DNA of 64,000 bases, from contig CM047426.1 of assembly GCA_026168455.1 (NCBI GenBank), positions 60,609,458 to 60,673,457 on the forward strand, given 5' to 3'. Each line of letters starts with the position of its first letter. Positions within the stretch are counted from its first letter, which is position 1. A program made the position numbers and the translations under genes. Shown here piece by piece: positions 1-11,157 of the stretch. Source of the DNA: Theocolax elegans (Eukaryota > Arthropoda > Insecta > Hymenoptera > Cerocephalidae). The notes under the pieces were generated by a model. The model ran no database searches. It was not told the origin of the DNA and worked only from the letters and a program-made list of their open reading frames with translations.

Positions 1-619
1 AAGAAAATTTATTTCATTTTGCCATGAGTACAACTGCTGGGCTCATCAGTAGAATCCGGGCATCTCGTCTCTAGATACAGATGAATGATATAATATATAA
101 ATTTTGAGAAACAGCTTTATTCGGACGAGGAGGACATGGGGTATATATTCCCTACCTATAGCAAACTTTAGTAAGTGCCTCAAATTTGCAGGTAGCCCCA
201 CAACTTAGAAAGGCGGATTGTATGAATATCAGCCACTTTAAATACCTCACAGGATGCCTGTTTTAAAGAAGACCATGCCAAGCTAAGTCAAAAGAAAATT
301 TTTTTTTTCCAATAGTTAAAAAAATTTTAATTTTAAAATTATATAGCAATGGATCACAAAATGCTTTATATGGAAATATTCTGGCGTTTATGACATTAGT
401 TCTATTTAATTGCGTTAGCGGTTACCTGTTAATTTGTGCCACTTACTAAAGTTTGCTATCGTTAGCGCATATATACCCCATGTCTTCCTCGTCGGTATAG
501 AGCTGTTTTTCAAAATTTGTATATTATATCAGTCTTCTGTATCTAGAGACGAGATACCTGAACTCTACTGATGAGCCGACCAGGCATACTCAGGGCAAAA
601 TACAATAAATTTTCTTTTC
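1..619. repeat. Inverted repeat (foldback) with ~190-bp arms
   Basis: Bases 1-190 reappear as the reverse complement at about 428-619, both ending in an A-rich run next to AAATTTATT and sharing the block CTCATCAGTAGA. The centre (190-428) has no recognisable gene. No coding similarity is recognised; the structure suggests a non-autonomous foldback element whose left edge may lie outside the window. Confidence 0.7.
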
Positions 620-1207
620 CTTTCTTTTTTTTTCTCTCTGAGATATTTTAAGTAGTTGATATTAATACAGTCCACCTTACTGAGTTGTGGGGAATAGTCT
701 TTGCCTTGTGGAGATCAATAAATTCATTTGTCATACCGCCTATAATGTAAACAAGCAATAGATTCACGAATTTTCCAATAGTTGAAGAAATTCAAAATTT
801 AAGATTATATGGCATTGGAATACAGAATGATTTAGCTTGCAATAATCTGACGTTTAGGACATTAGTTCTATGTAAGTGCGTTAGGGAGCTACCTGTTAAT
901 TTGTGGCACTTACTAAAATTTGCTATCAATAGGGCAGAAATACCCCATGTCTTCCTCGTCGGAAAAGAGCTCTTTTTCAAAATTTTTATATTATATCATT
1001 CATCTATATCTAGGGACGAGATGTCTGGACTCTACTGATGAGCCCACCAAGCATACTCAGGGCGAAATACAATAAATTTCCTTTACCTTCCTTTTTTTTC
1101 GGTTTTGGAAATTTTATAGTACAATTAATTAAATTTTGTATTTTGTCTTAGCTTGTCTTAGGAGGAGAGGATTAGTCTTTGGCTTGTGGAGATCAATAAA
1201 TTCATTT
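305..1207. repeat. Two direct copies of a ~430-bp repeat
   Basis: The stretch from about 305 to 735 is repeated at about 775-1207: both contain the block GACATTAGTTCTAT, the CCCCATGTCTTCCTCGTCGG segment and end near TTGTGGAGATCAATAAATTC. The downstream part overlaps the right arm of the neighbouring inverted repeat, so three related copies sit in the first 1.2 kb (one inverted, two direct). Short ORFs here are not conserved between copies and are not called. Confidence 0.7.
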
Positions 1208-1364
1208 ATCATATAAGATATAAATTAAAGAAAATATAAAGATAGATATTAATAAATATGTTATGTACATATGTATAAATTTTTAAAGTATGAATAATAT
1301 ACTAATCGAAGTATAAAAGTACGTTAAATATATTTCACTAAACAATAAATAACAATAGCACTAT

Positions 1365-1512
1365 CTACATATTTAGAAAATGCTTCATTAATACAATTTT
1401 AAATGCTGGGAACTCATATTTACGACTTATATGTATTGGTAAATCGTTCCATAACCTAGCAGTCAACTTATGAACGATTTCTTGAAGCAGTCTGTAGAAG
1501 CATGCAGAATAA
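1365..1512 (-). pseudogene. C-terminal fragment of a non-LTR reverse transcriptase ORF
   Basis: The minus-strand frame ending at 1365 reads LTARLWNDLPIHIS followed by a short FK-type helix, the usual C-terminal signature of non-LTR ORF2 proteins (xLWNxLPxxI). It is a different lineage from the larger element next to it, which appears to have inserted on its upstream side. Only about 50 residues remain; the low-complexity open frame further upstream (to 1796) is not real coding sequence but 3' UTR of the next element. Confidence 0.5.
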
Positions 1513-1923
1513 GATAGAGAGAGATTTGATTTGATTTGATTTGATTTATTTATTGGGTATTGAGGGGTAAGACCCCGTATACACTTTAGAAAATGACTGC
1601 GCACATTAATAATAACAATAATAAAACCATAAAGCAATAAAAATAAAAATAAGAATATAAATAAAAATATATACAAAAATAAAATATAACAATAAAATAA
1701 ATAACGGTAGTAAAAAATAACAATAAAAAACATAACAAAAATAAAAATACGCAGCGCCAAAAAGAAAAACAAAGTAACCAATTTATAAAAACCCAATGAT
1801 ACAATATACGCAGTAAATTAAAACACAACGACAGATATAAAATAGATATACAATGACAATTCATAAATTGATACATATAACGCAAAAAACAATAAATTAA
1901 CAATAAATAACAATAAATAATAA

Positions 1924-2703
1924 TTAAACCTCCGGCAGGGAAGGGCAGCTTAACCCCTCACACCTAACCCTCCGCTCCCAAGCCTGTCGGTCGAGCTCAG
2001 AAAGGTATGATGATAAGGATGTTTTAAATGAACTGAAGAGGAGAGGGTCGAAATTGGTGAACGGAAGGTGATTGATGAGGCGAGAGGCAGTGATGATAAA
2101 GGAGTTGTTTAGGGCTTCCGTTCTAGGGTGAGGATAAAACAGGGACGAGGGTGGGAGATGTGAGGAAGAGCGGGAAGGAAAGGAAGCGTCTCGAATGGTG
2201 AAATGGCGAGCTATGTAAGAGGGGGAATTATGAGAGATGATGTTATAAGCGGAAGTGGCAATGAAGTAGGATCGCCTAAGCTCGACCGACAGCCACCCCA
2301 GCTTAAGACGGTAAGGCGTAACATGCTCCCGCCACGGAATCCCTCCCCAAACAAAACGGACACACGCATTTAATAGCCTTTGCAGCTTTAAGTTCCTGGT
2401 AGCATCCAGGTCATGAAAAACCGCACATGCGTAATCAAAATGCGGGAAGATTAAAGCCTCGACCAGCCTCTTCCTGTTTCGACGTGAGAGCGCTCGCTTA
2501 AAAAATCTTAAGGTGTGAAGAACTCCGTGAACCCTTTGTGACACTGACGCGACTTGGCGAGACCAATCCAGGGTAGGCGAAATCCAAACGCCTAGAGACT
2601 TGACTTCCGTCTCATATTCTAGAAAACTATTCCCTATTGTAACCCTCGGGGCAGAGTCCAAGTCAATGCGCGAAATATAAGCCTGACTACCCTTCACCAT
2701 CAA
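1924..2703 (-). pseudogene. ORF2 C-terminal region (thumb and post-RT domain)
   Basis: This frame carries the post-catalytic part of ORF2: SLGVWISPTLDWS, LIFPHFDYACAVF and RLLNACVRFVWG are the conserved blocks following the RT palm in this group of elements. The same blocks occur in the truncated copies at 57.3-57.8 kb and 59.0-59.4 kb. It is separated from the RT frame by a frameshift next to a duplicated ~18-bp unit at about 2700-2745 (a repeated VLSFM peptide), which probably arose by slippage. Ends with a stop at 1924. As part of ORF2 it would have served reverse transcription at the target site. Confidence 0.8.
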
Positions 2704-4129
2704 ATATAAAACCCATAAAAGATAAAACCATAAAAGATAAAACCATCACCTTCGTTTTCCCCACATTTAAATTCAGTCCATTCGACCTCGCCCAGTCGTT
2801 AACCGCATTTGCATCCTCCGAAATTCTCTGTACACCCTGAGCGAGTTCGGTTGGGTAAAACGAGTGATAGATCTGGGTGTCATCTGCGAAGATCATGTAG
2901 TCTGAATGACTTAAAACACGTGAAAGATCATTTATAAAAATAGAGAATAACAATGGACCCAGGACACTGCCCTGAGGAACCCCCCTAGACGTGTCGAGCC
3001 AGGCCGAGCTCCTCCCCAGCTCATCTACTACCGCTTGGGAGCGACCTACCAGATAGTGGTAAAACCAGGTAATAACCATATCCGAGCAACCCAGGGAGCG
3101 TAATTTGTGAATCAGCAAATCATGTGGAACCGAATCAAAGGCTTTTGAAAAGTCGAACAAAACAAGAATGGTGATCTTACGCTTGTCTATGGCTCTCCTA
3201 ATATCATCCAGGACCCCGATTAAAGCCGTCTGAGTACTATGCCCCCGGCGGATGCCTGCTTGCCTCTCAATAATTAGATTATTGCAGTTAAGGTACTCTG
3301 TAAATTGTTCGTGAACTATCTTTTCAAGAATTTTAGAGACTTCACAGAGCTTTGCGATGGGCCTAGTGTCAGACGGCGAGATTACCTTGTTCGACTTTGC
3401 TAACGGGAAAAGAAGAGACCTAGACCAAGGCTTAGGGAAGGTTCCGGTAGAGAGTGATAAATTAAATAACTCGGCCAAACAAGGCGCCAATTGTGTAGCT
3501 AAAAGTTTCAGCATCGGAACCGAAATACCATCATGTCCTGTAGCCTTGGAGGTGGCCCTGGATATAATAGAAAGTACTTTCTGTGAGGTGATAAGGACGA
3601 AGTTGAATGAAATTGACGGATAGGACAAGGGCAGGATGTCTGGTGACGAGATGAGGGACTGAAGTTGATCAAACGAGAAAGGAAGGGGTGAATAAGAAAT
3701 AGATGCATAATGGATATTGAGCTGATCAAGTGAAAAAATGTTGAGAGGTGATTGAGATGAAATAGACGTGAGACCCATGTTCCTGAGCTCTTTCCACAAG
3801 CCAGACGAGTTAGAAGCAGATTCTATCTTATTATTAAAATGCAGAAATTTACTGGAATCTATGTTATTTCTAACAAGATTACGCAGTTCCTTGTAGCATT
3901 GATAGTCCGAGCTCAGGCCAGTGGTCAAGAATCTCTTAAACGCCATATTGCGAGACTTAATTCTTTGTTTAATGAGTGGCGTAATCCAGGATTTGTTGAC
4001 GTTTTTAATGGTGATGAGCTTAGCGGGAGCGAGAGAATCAAAAGTATGAAGGATGGCTGTGACGAGGTTTGAAAGTAGAATGCTGATGGGAGTAAAGGAT
4101 GAAGATGATGATATTTGCATATCCTGCAA
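2687..4129 (-). pseudogene. ORF2 reverse transcriptase domain
   Basis: The frame shows the RT fingers-palm motifs in order: GHDGISVPMLKLL, the LFPLAKSNK/RPIAKL region, FDFSKAFDSVPHDLL (first catalytic Asp), RGVPQGSVLGPLLFSIFIND, and the catalytic box MIFADDTQIYHSF with the FADD dyad intact. It would copy element RNA at a nicked target. The frame is offset from the endonuclease part; the shift falls near an A-run at about 4128-4135. Key residues are intact, so the loss of function here comes from frameshifts rather than catalytic mutations. Confidence 0.88.
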
Positions 4130-5052
4130 AAAAAATAATAAGGAGGGGAACGGCCAGACGACGTCGATGAAGGATGAGAAGCTGATGACGTGGACAATAC
4201 AGTGGAAGTACTAGGAATAGATGAAAGATGACAAAATGTATTGGTGAAAAGGGCAGCAGCCTCCGGTGGATCGATCTGAACCAGGTTCCGCGAGTACATC
4301 CTCTTCACAGCCGGCAATGGTTTGGTAAACTCCAAATTAAGAACAATAAAGTCGTGTCCTGCTGCAAAGGGAACTGACGACTTAGAATAAGAGTAAGCTG
4401 GCGGAGGATTACGTGTAATAAATAGATCCAACCATGTATGAAATGAGTGCGTATGATGAGTAGGGTCAGATCTAATAAGGAAAAGGTTTAATGAATTTAA
4501 GTAAGAATCCAACATGGCGGACGCCCCATCTTTAATACACATGTTAATATTAAAATCGCCGGTGATGACTACCTGGTCGCAAGTATGTAAAACATTTGTC
4601 AAAATATCAAAAAATTTAGACGGGTAGGCCGCTGAGGGTCTCCTGTACACCACACAGAACAACAGTGAGCCGGTATTGTTACTAACGCGGAAAATCATAA
4701 ACTCTGGAGTGTTGGAAAAGACGTGGTCTGAGTGGGCCAAAAGCCTAACATCAAGATTATTCCTGAAATAAGCCGCCACCCCTCCCCCCTCCTTACCAGC
4801 CCGATCAAGTCTGTGCAAGGTGTAGTCAGGAAGGCCCAACATGTTGGAGGAATCATGTTCCGTGAGAAAGGTTTCAGATAAGGCAATGATATCATGATTT
4901 GATGGAAGGACTAATGATTCAATGGATGCAAAATGAGTTTTCAAACGATTTATATTATACATGAAAAATGGAGAAGGAATTGTGGGAATGTAGTGACGTC
5001 TGGCCGGACAACCTTCATTTCGGAGGAGAAAAATTATTAACCGTAAGTTCAC
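3925..5052 (-). pseudogene. ORF2 N-terminal APE-type endonuclease
   Basis: The frame from 5052 shows apurinic-endonuclease-like motifs: DIIALSETFL (catalytic Glu), VVITGDFNINM, LDLFITR and AAGHDFIVL at the position of the usual SDH triad. This domain nicks target DNA. The part below about 4135 is out of frame with RT and is noise. The start ATG at 5052 overlaps the ORF1 stop at 5015, a common ORF1/ORF2 arrangement. The SDH motif reads GHD; I cannot say from sequence alone whether that is a family feature or a mutation. Confidence 0.82.
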
Positions 5053-5368
5053 TTAAATCTGCTTCTGAATAAATTGGGATAAGCTGCCCTCCCTTAACTC
5101 TGCGCATAAAAACCGTGTAGTCCTTTACAATAGGTCTCGCAAAGCCTAGGACCACGGAACGACGCAATGCCTTACTAAATAGAGTGTGCAGCTCCTTGGG
5201 CCACAGTGCACGGATAAAGATTGACGAGCTCCCCCCCGAACCAAAGAGCGAATCGGTAGTTAAGCCTTTGAGAAGTAAGCGCGCCCTTTCGAGAACTAAG
5301 TCTGGTTGATGGGGAGGAAACCCGGAAAACAATACTCTTAGAACTGAGAGTACGAGCTGCCGACGTCG
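5015..5368 (-). pseudogene. ORF1 C-terminal portion, downstream of the MITE insertion
   Basis: About 118 residues ending NNFSPPK, rich in basic residues, with a segment SVVLGFARPIVKDYTVFMRR that resembles the conserved C-terminal RNA-binding/transposase-22-like region of ORF1 proteins. It is cut from the rest of ORF1 by the palindromic MITE at 5369-5673. Removing the insert and one target duplication leaves the two halves in different frames, so a further indel exists nearby. Confidence 0.65.
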
Positions 5369-5673
5369 CACTATGGGAAAAAGGTAAGAATTTTGTCCTA
5401 AAATCGTAGAACTCTTGTTGTGATAGGTGCAGAATAATGAAATTTGAGGGTAAGATAGTTGATGAAATATGCTATCTGGGAAAATTAAAGTTATGAGTTC
5501 ACGGTCATTTTATTAAAATATTATTTTTTTAAAATGACCTTGAACTCATAACTTTAATTTTCCCAGATAGCATATTTCATCAACTATCTTACCCTCAAAT
5601 TTCATTATTCTGCACCTATCACAACAAGAGTTCTACGATTTTAGGACAAAATTCTTACCTTTTTCCCATAGTG
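5369..5673. mobile_element. Palindromic MITE with Transib-like termini inside ORF1
   Basis: A 305-bp near-perfect palindrome: arms of about 144 bp (5369-5512 and 5530-5673) around an AT-rich loop. Termini are CACTATGGGAAAAAGG in both arms, matching the CACWATG heptamer known for Transib transposons (the superfamily related to RAG recombinase). It is flanked by a 5-bp direct repeat CGTCG (5364-5368 and 5674-5678), the size and GC-rich character expected for Transib targets. No ORF. The high arm identity implies a recent insertion, later than the retrotransposon it disrupts. Confidence 0.8.
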
Positions 5674-5678
5674 CGTCG

Positions 5679-6447
5679 TTGGTCCCGGATCTTGACTTCC
5701 TGGCCTGTTCCGGACAAGCCAGGGACGAATATCAACTACTTGCGAGCATACGCGAGGGAGGTTAATAGCATTAAGGACCTTGTCCACTACCTCTCCGTCC
5801 GAAGAAGCCGAATCTACAGGGACACCAACCAATAAAAGTTCGCTGGTGTCCGACGAGGATGAAATTGCCGGTGTCGCTGAAATCGATTTGCTGCTACGCA
5901 CGTCCCCAATCAAGCCCCGGATCGACTCATTCGCCGCTTCCAACGCTCCCAGACGGTCCGAGACGCGGGAGAATTTCTCTTCGGTCGCCGCCTCTAATTG
6001 AAAAACCCGGGAGTTGAGGTCTCGGATCTCGCTGGTCAATCCCTGCACCGAAGACTCGATGCGTGAGACCGTGCGCTCAAAATTCGCTTCTAACCGGCTC
6101 GCGAAGTCCGAGAAAAGAGCGGCCATGTCGACGGCACCAGTCGGTTGCGCGGGTAGGCCGGAGCAGCTGTCAGTGGGCGCGGCGCCGCGAGGTTGATTAG
6201 CAACCTGCGCACACGGCGGCGAAGTGGGCGAGGCTAAGCGTTTGGCCGTCCCCGTGGTGGGGGTCGCAGTCGTATGCGCGGCACTTGGCGCGAGCTCAGC
6301 ATCGGGAGAAACCGTCCCGGGAAGTGCTGCCCCCTCATGCGACACGGACAAAACAGGTTTCTCGCGAGTCGGCAACAGCGCGGTTCGCTCGAGTCGGGTA
6401 GAACTATAAAACAATTTGTGTGGATGAAATTCCCACATCCCGGACAT
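5679..6447 (-). pseudogene. ORF1 central region with coiled coil
   Basis: A 268-residue frame with a Ser/Thr/Pro/Ala-rich N-terminal part, then a heptad-like segment (ASRLEANFERTVSRIE, IRDLNSRVFQLEAATEEKF) typical of the trimerising coiled coil of ORF1 proteins, then VVDIRPWLVRNRPG, the start of the conserved C-terminal domain. The last residues before 5679 run into the MITE. ORF1 protein normally binds element RNA and forms the RNP. The composition is GC-rich relative to flanking DNA. Confidence 0.7.
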
Positions 6448-6518
6448 ACCTCCGCGTGATCTTTTTTAATAATCCTTCTACCGCAGACGAAACAGGTGGT
6501 GCGCGTAGCTGGCTGCAT
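6390..6518 (-). pseudogene. ORF1 N-terminal PHD-type zinc finger
   Basis: The frame starting with ATG at 6518 gives TTCFVCGRRIIKKD, then CPGCGNFIHTNC: a C-x2-C ... C-x2-C-x4-H-x2-C spacing of a PHD-like finger, known at the N-terminus of ORF1 in several CR1/L2-type elements. It then runs out of frame relative to the coiled-coil region; a frameshift lies between about 6390 and 6447. Bases 6519-6864 upstream are probably 5' UTR and contain no convincing ORF. Confidence 0.65.
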
Positions 6519-6864
6519 CCTTCCAAGACAGAGTTGTAAAGAGCCTTGAGAGTTGAGGGAGAGGTAATCGCGGCCGACCCCTTAATACAGGTGAGAGCCA
6601 GTAGAGGCGCTGATCTCCTACGCGAAATCGCCGCCGCTGAACCGCCAATTTGTGCGAAAAAGGCAACCTAACCTCTTCCAGTAGCCAACTTTTTGGAGGA
6701 GAAAATAAGGATTCCCGGGCGATAAAAAATACCTGGTATTATATCAGATTAAATCCGCCACTCCAGGGAACCCCTCCTCCTGGCTGAAAACTTGTAGAAG
6801 TATATGTGAATACGAGTAACACGAAACGAGTATGAGCTGATTTTGAGAACGTCCGTATACCCAC

Positions 6865-6865
6865 C

Positions 6866-6941
<76 letters not shown>
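6865..6941. repeat. (GA)n microsatellite
   Basis: About 77 bp of almost pure GA with single interruptions (a C at 6891, AAA at the end). It abuts the 5' side of the minus-strand retrotransposon. The Leu-Ser-rich open frames on its minus strand are repeat translations, not genes. Confidence 0.97.
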
Positions 6942-6944
<3 letters not shown>

Positions 6945-7439
6945 GAGAGCAACAGACTGCTCGTTATTTATTAACGACTCCATCATCTAATAAAGTTAGT
7001 GGTACCACTTCACGCAATCTTGTTTTATTCGCTAATAAGTAACTAATGTATTGCGTTATACCAATTCTGTACAATTCGGGCGTTTAGCAAATTGTAGCTT
7101 CGAGCGTAGACGTCGGCGGAAATTAGATATTTTTGTGCGTTGTTCAATTTTAATATTTATTTTAATAAATTCATTTTATTATTCTAATTCAATTCTGTGT
7201 AAATCATTCAATTTCATCCCACATGCGAATCCTTCCATGACCCTCAGAGTCCGTATATTTATATTGACAAGTGCTCGTCGCAATATCCTTATTTGGCGGT
7301 CAAATTTAGAATTGAATTTTATCTGGTTGTTATCTATAGCCGGACCACGGTTTCAGAGTAACTCTTAATATATTTGGTAGAACGGACAGGTAAACTCCGT
7401 TTAAATACGATAAAGATAGAAACGTCCGAGCGACAACCA
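6942..7439. other. Unassigned sequence
   Basis: Moderate GC for this window. Contains an AATAAAG near 6990 and an arginine-rich 105-residue open frame (7051-7368) with no recognised motif. Possibly the remains of an LTR, but no ends could be defined. Confidence 0.3.
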
Positions 7440-7660
7440 CACTATTACAACTACATAAAATTTATTTTATTATTTTTACACCCGTTATGTCTTACATTAA
7501 TAAATAAACAATAATATTTATAATAATATTCATTTGTGCAAAATTAATTTCTTCATATCTGATAAAACAGAATTTTCTCTTTTTTATTATTTTTAATTAA
7601 AGTAATACTTGCAGCGTTGGTTAAGTGATTCGACAGTTCATTCTGATATATGAATATTCT
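7440..7660. repeat. Fragment of foldback family F
   Basis: Shares the block TTTGTGCAAAATTAATTTCT and, 60-90 bp later, AATACTTGCA...GTTGGTTAA, with the foldback arms at 22.87-22.98 kb and 62.16-62.30 kb. Only one arm portion is present. Flanking 7660-8497 is AT-rich with no feature recognised. Confidence 0.65.
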
Positions 7661-8497
7661 CCTACATGATTTTAAATCGATTGTATGTATTTATATCATA
7701 TCAAATAATAAAAAAGTTTTAGCACTTGATGTAATTACAGAAATAATTTCTAATATTAATCGCTGAAACGATATACGAGCCTTACAAAATTGATTGTAAT
7801 TACAAAATATTACAAAATTACAAAATTTATTGTAAAATATTGCAAAATTAATTATAAAAAAATATAAAATTACCGTAAAAGTAAATGAACAGTTTACTGC
7901 AGAACTTATAAAAGTATAGAATTGGTTTATCCGATTATCTGGAGAAATTGCAAATTATACTTGCAAATTATTCTTAGACTATACATGTGTGATATTAATA
8001 CAAAAAATTAAAGTAATAGCATGTATGTAATAACTCTGCACTTTGCGTACACATTATTTATACAGTATTACTGTATTTGTACTTTATGGTAACGTGTACT
8101 ACACGTACACTTTATGGTAACCAAATGTCAGTCGGTATTGTACTTTTCAATTTTCACTTTGATTTATATTGTAATTTGATTTTTATTGTAATTAAAACGC
8201 ATATTCTACTAAAATAACAATTTTCTTATCAGTGTTAGGTATATTATGATTTTCAATGAACTTAAAAAAATGATCTATTATTGTATAGTTAAATTTTTAA
8301 TTCAGTTCAATTTTCATTACCACCCCATATATTTTGTATAGTTTTAGTACCCTTCATTTCTGATAAAAAAATATTTACCATTACTTTAATTTAATAAGAT
8401 TTTCATAATAATAAACTTTCTGAATGGTACTAGCGTCTGCTTTTTAAAATTAAGCATAAATTGTTAAAGTTTTCTATATCGTCTATTATTAATAAAC
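7661..8497. other. AT-rich DNA without recognised features
   Basis: Long stretches of A/T with local TTACAAAAT reiterations near 7780-7860 and a short GTAC-rich repeat at 8085-8115. No ORF above 60 codons, no RNA gene signature and no inverted repeat could be supported. Confidence 0.4.
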
Positions 8498-8500
8498 TAA

Positions 8501-9846
8501 CAAGGAGGGGTTCCACCTTCCGGGAAATGTATTTCGTTGCAACTTTGGGAGCTGTTTTCTGGTAGCCAAATATGAAAGAATTCATATGAAATTCAGTCTC
8601 ATAGGCTGTTTGACGAAAGTTATACGCAGTTAACGAAAAATTGTGAAAAATATATGTTTAAGCTTAATTGCTAATAACTCTAAAAGAAATAGATGCACAT
8701 ACTTAAACTCAAATATATTAAATAGTTTAGATCAAGTAGATATAGTTTAAAAAAAAGAAGCTCAAATATCTTAATTTGGACAACAGTTATGGCAAAAATA
8801 AGAATTAGATGAATTATTTGCCTAAAATGTCTATCAAACTCTAATACTAAATTTTCGTTAAAATTTTATCTAATTCTTATTTTTCCCATAACTTTTGTCC
8901 AAATTGAGATGTTTGAGCTTGTTTTTTTTTAACCTTTAGAGGGCCGGGGTTTTGAAAAATTTGAATATCGCCTTTTTCTATAGGAACGTGGTCTAAGGTC
9001 CCTGAGTTAGAGCCAAACTAACTTGCGAAATTGGTGAGTCAGACCCCTTACGCCTAGAGGCGTATTCTGGTCCGGTACGGTAAAGCCAAATGTTGAAATT
9101 GCAAAATTTCTGAAAAACGTTAAAATGCACTATTTATTTCATTTTCATCTGTATTTAGATTTTATCTGGTCATTCTATATCAATATTACTTGAAAAATAT
9201 TACAAATTTATTGCTGAATATAATTTTCAAACGAAATGGACATTTTGCAAATTTGACCTTCAAATGACCTTGACGCTGAGGTCATGAGGTCAATCCGACT
9301 TCAGATTCTGATTCAGCGACCCCAAAAACATGAGTATTCTAAATGAAAAATTGTAACTAGTGCCTTCTGAAACTCCTATACATAATTTTCAAGTAGGATT
9401 CACAGCGAAACTAGAAATGTCTTGGAAACTTAGCCATATTGCATCCCCCATTTTAAATTTAATTTTTTTGGTTGTAGAATTATGTTTGGAGACTTCGTTA
9501 ACCCTCACACCTGAATTGAGTTATGTAAATGAAAAAAATTGAGTACTTATGAAAAAAAATGTTTACGCCTCTAGACGTTTTCCGGCCTTCTAAAGGTTAA
9601 ACCATGTCAACTTGATCTCAACTATTTATTGAATTTGAGCTTGAGCAACTACGTCTATTTCTTTCCCAGTTATTGGCAATTAAGCTTCAACATATTTTTT
9701 TCATAATTTTTCGTTAACTGCGTATAACTTTCGTCAAACAGCCTATGAGATTGAATTCCATATGAATTCTTTCAAATTTGGGTACCAGAAAACAGCTCTC
9801 AAAGTTACAACAAAATCTGTTTCCCGGAAGGTGGAATCCCTTTTTG
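8501..9846. mobile_element. Palindromic DNA element, TAA target duplication
   Basis: Ends are CAAGGAGGGGTTCCACC and, inverted, CAAAAAGGGATTCCACC, followed inwards by TTCCGGGAAA in both arms. Flanks are TAA (8498-8500 and 9847-9849). Arms run inward for about 430 bp: left 8501-8930, right about 9601-9846 with the centre at about 8840. Its design (TTCC-CGGGAAA termini, a central GAGCTTTTT...AAGCTC hairpin, TNA target duplication) is shared with the element at 15821-16492. It is split by a TTAA-flanked MITE at 8933-9596. No coding capacity remains. Confidence 0.75.
8933..9596. mobile_element. piggyBac-type MITE nested in the palindromic element
   Basis: The termini are CCTTTAGAGGGCCGG and, inverted, CCTTTAGAAGGCCGG, flanked on each side by TTAA (8929-8932 and 9597-9600). 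TTAA targets and CCY-starting termini are the hallmark of piggyBac elements. Subterminal inverted blocks TTACGCCTAGAGGCG and TTACGCCTCTAGACG add support. It is 664 bp with only a 60-residue open frame, hence non-autonomous. The TTAA target was present in the poly-T/AA tract of the host palindrome. Confidence 0.75.
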
Positions 9847-9849
9847 TAA

Positions 9850-11150
9850 GTATTTCTGAACAATCTCTATAATTTTATCAACTAATTGGTATGTTTAAGC
9901 AATGAGCCAAATAGTTATTGGTAATCAACAAGTAAACCTACTTATATGGAGACCGTTGATGGAGAAACACATGTGATTTTATCTTTATATACAATTTTGA
10001 TTGTTTCATTAAGTTTATTTATACTAACTTTTATACATTATAATTAATGCAGTTGGAAATATGATTGATTCTACTAAATACATATGTAGATTATAAAATG
10101 GATATTTACTATGGTACTGTTCAATAACTGATAACTTATAATGCATGGTAAGTACATAACCTAAAGGAATTGCAACTTGAAAACGTACTCCGTTTGCTGA
10201 GTGTACGAGGTGCGAAGTAATCGTCGAGTCGAACTGTGCACGCACCTTTTAGAGGGAACCGTCGTCTGCTAGTTCTTAACAAGCTCAATCGAGATATGGC
10301 TATCAATACAAAATAGTGTTCTAGATACATTTTGTAACGATCACGCAGCGTATTAGAGCATGGCAACCAAGGCGAAATAAACTATTGATAAAAATAGTAA
10401 TCATTTATTATAATAATAAATAAATGGTTTTGGGCACCAGCCGCGTATAATTTTGGTGAATTTACAGAACGAATGCTTGGCTGCGTACGAGATGTGGCGG
10501 TTTGCTACTCGAGTGGTAAAGGGTGAGAAGTGGGGAGAAATGGGAAGCACACTTACAAAAGAAGGAATAAATGCATTGCACCTGCTACGAAGGCGTGCAT
10601 CCACCTTGGGCGGTATACAGGAGGAGCATATCCTGGGTTCACGCTCGAAATGTTGCTTTCCAGACACATACACATATGAAGGATAATAGCAATCCTATTG
10701 TCAACGCATCGTCAATGTGGCCACGACGGCGTATCGAAGAGCTCTCTCGAGCTTCGGCAGGCTCGTTCACTGCTACGCTGGACGGTCCCGACGTGCGCAC
10801 GCAGCTTCTTGTGTCGAACCGTCCGTCGACCGTTGTCATCCCGCGTAAATCGTACGCTGAGTGTTCGCGGTCGTGCGGATATGACGAGTGCGGCTTCAAC
10901 TAGGTGTGTTGAAAAAAGTACGTCTTTTTTTCGGAAAGCTTCGACGGTTGATTATACTCGCAAAGATGCTGCAAAGTGAGACACTCTCTGCGCGTCGCTC
11001 AGATTGTCTCGCCTCGCAGATATCCATCGAAAACTAAAAATCAAATAAATTTTAATTATATTATTAATTATATTATTGATATTAAATTTTGAAATTTGCA
11101 GTTACTATATAGCCAACGTTACGGGGGTTCCATACTCAATTTTTGATGAT
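9850..11150. other. Unassigned region with a GC-richer islet (about 10180-10910)
   Basis: The islet has several overlapping open frames on both strands (for example 10571-10903 plus, 110 residues) but none shows a known domain and they compete with each other. A CGTGCACGCACC block at 10235 recurs at 12030. Might be a decayed LTR or a regulatory region of an element; no terminal repeats were found. Confidence 0.3.
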
Positions 11151-11157
11151 TAATTAA

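Larger units (their letters stand above)
1524..6864 (-). mobile_element. Non-LTR retrotransposon (CR1/Jockey-like group), near full length, minus strand
   Basis: Reading right to left the element has ORF1 (PHD-type zinc finger, coiled coil), then ORF2 (apurinic endonuclease, reverse transcriptase, C-terminal domain), an AT-rich 3' UTR and a 3' tail of about five AAATC units (1524-1548). A few frameshifts and one MITE insertion are the only clear damage, so the copy looks fairly young. Both edges touch GA-rich DNA: a short GA run at 1515-1523 and a long (GA)n at 6865-6941. The 5' boundary is inferred from that microsatellite and may lie closer to 6745. Family placement rests on domain order and is not certain to clade. 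Confidence 0.85.

Noticed and set aside
1586..1903. Phe/Leu-rich minus-strand frames in the first 2 kb
   Set aside because: Translations of AT-rich 3' UTR (TAAAAATA-type) of the retrotransposon; no conserved residues.
6744..6986. Leu-Ser repeat protein
   Set aside because: Direct translation of the (GA)n microsatellite on the minus strand.
10571..10903. 110-codon + strand frame in the 10-kb GC islet
   Set aside because: Overlaps equally long frames on both strands; no domain, no splice context, no repeat support.
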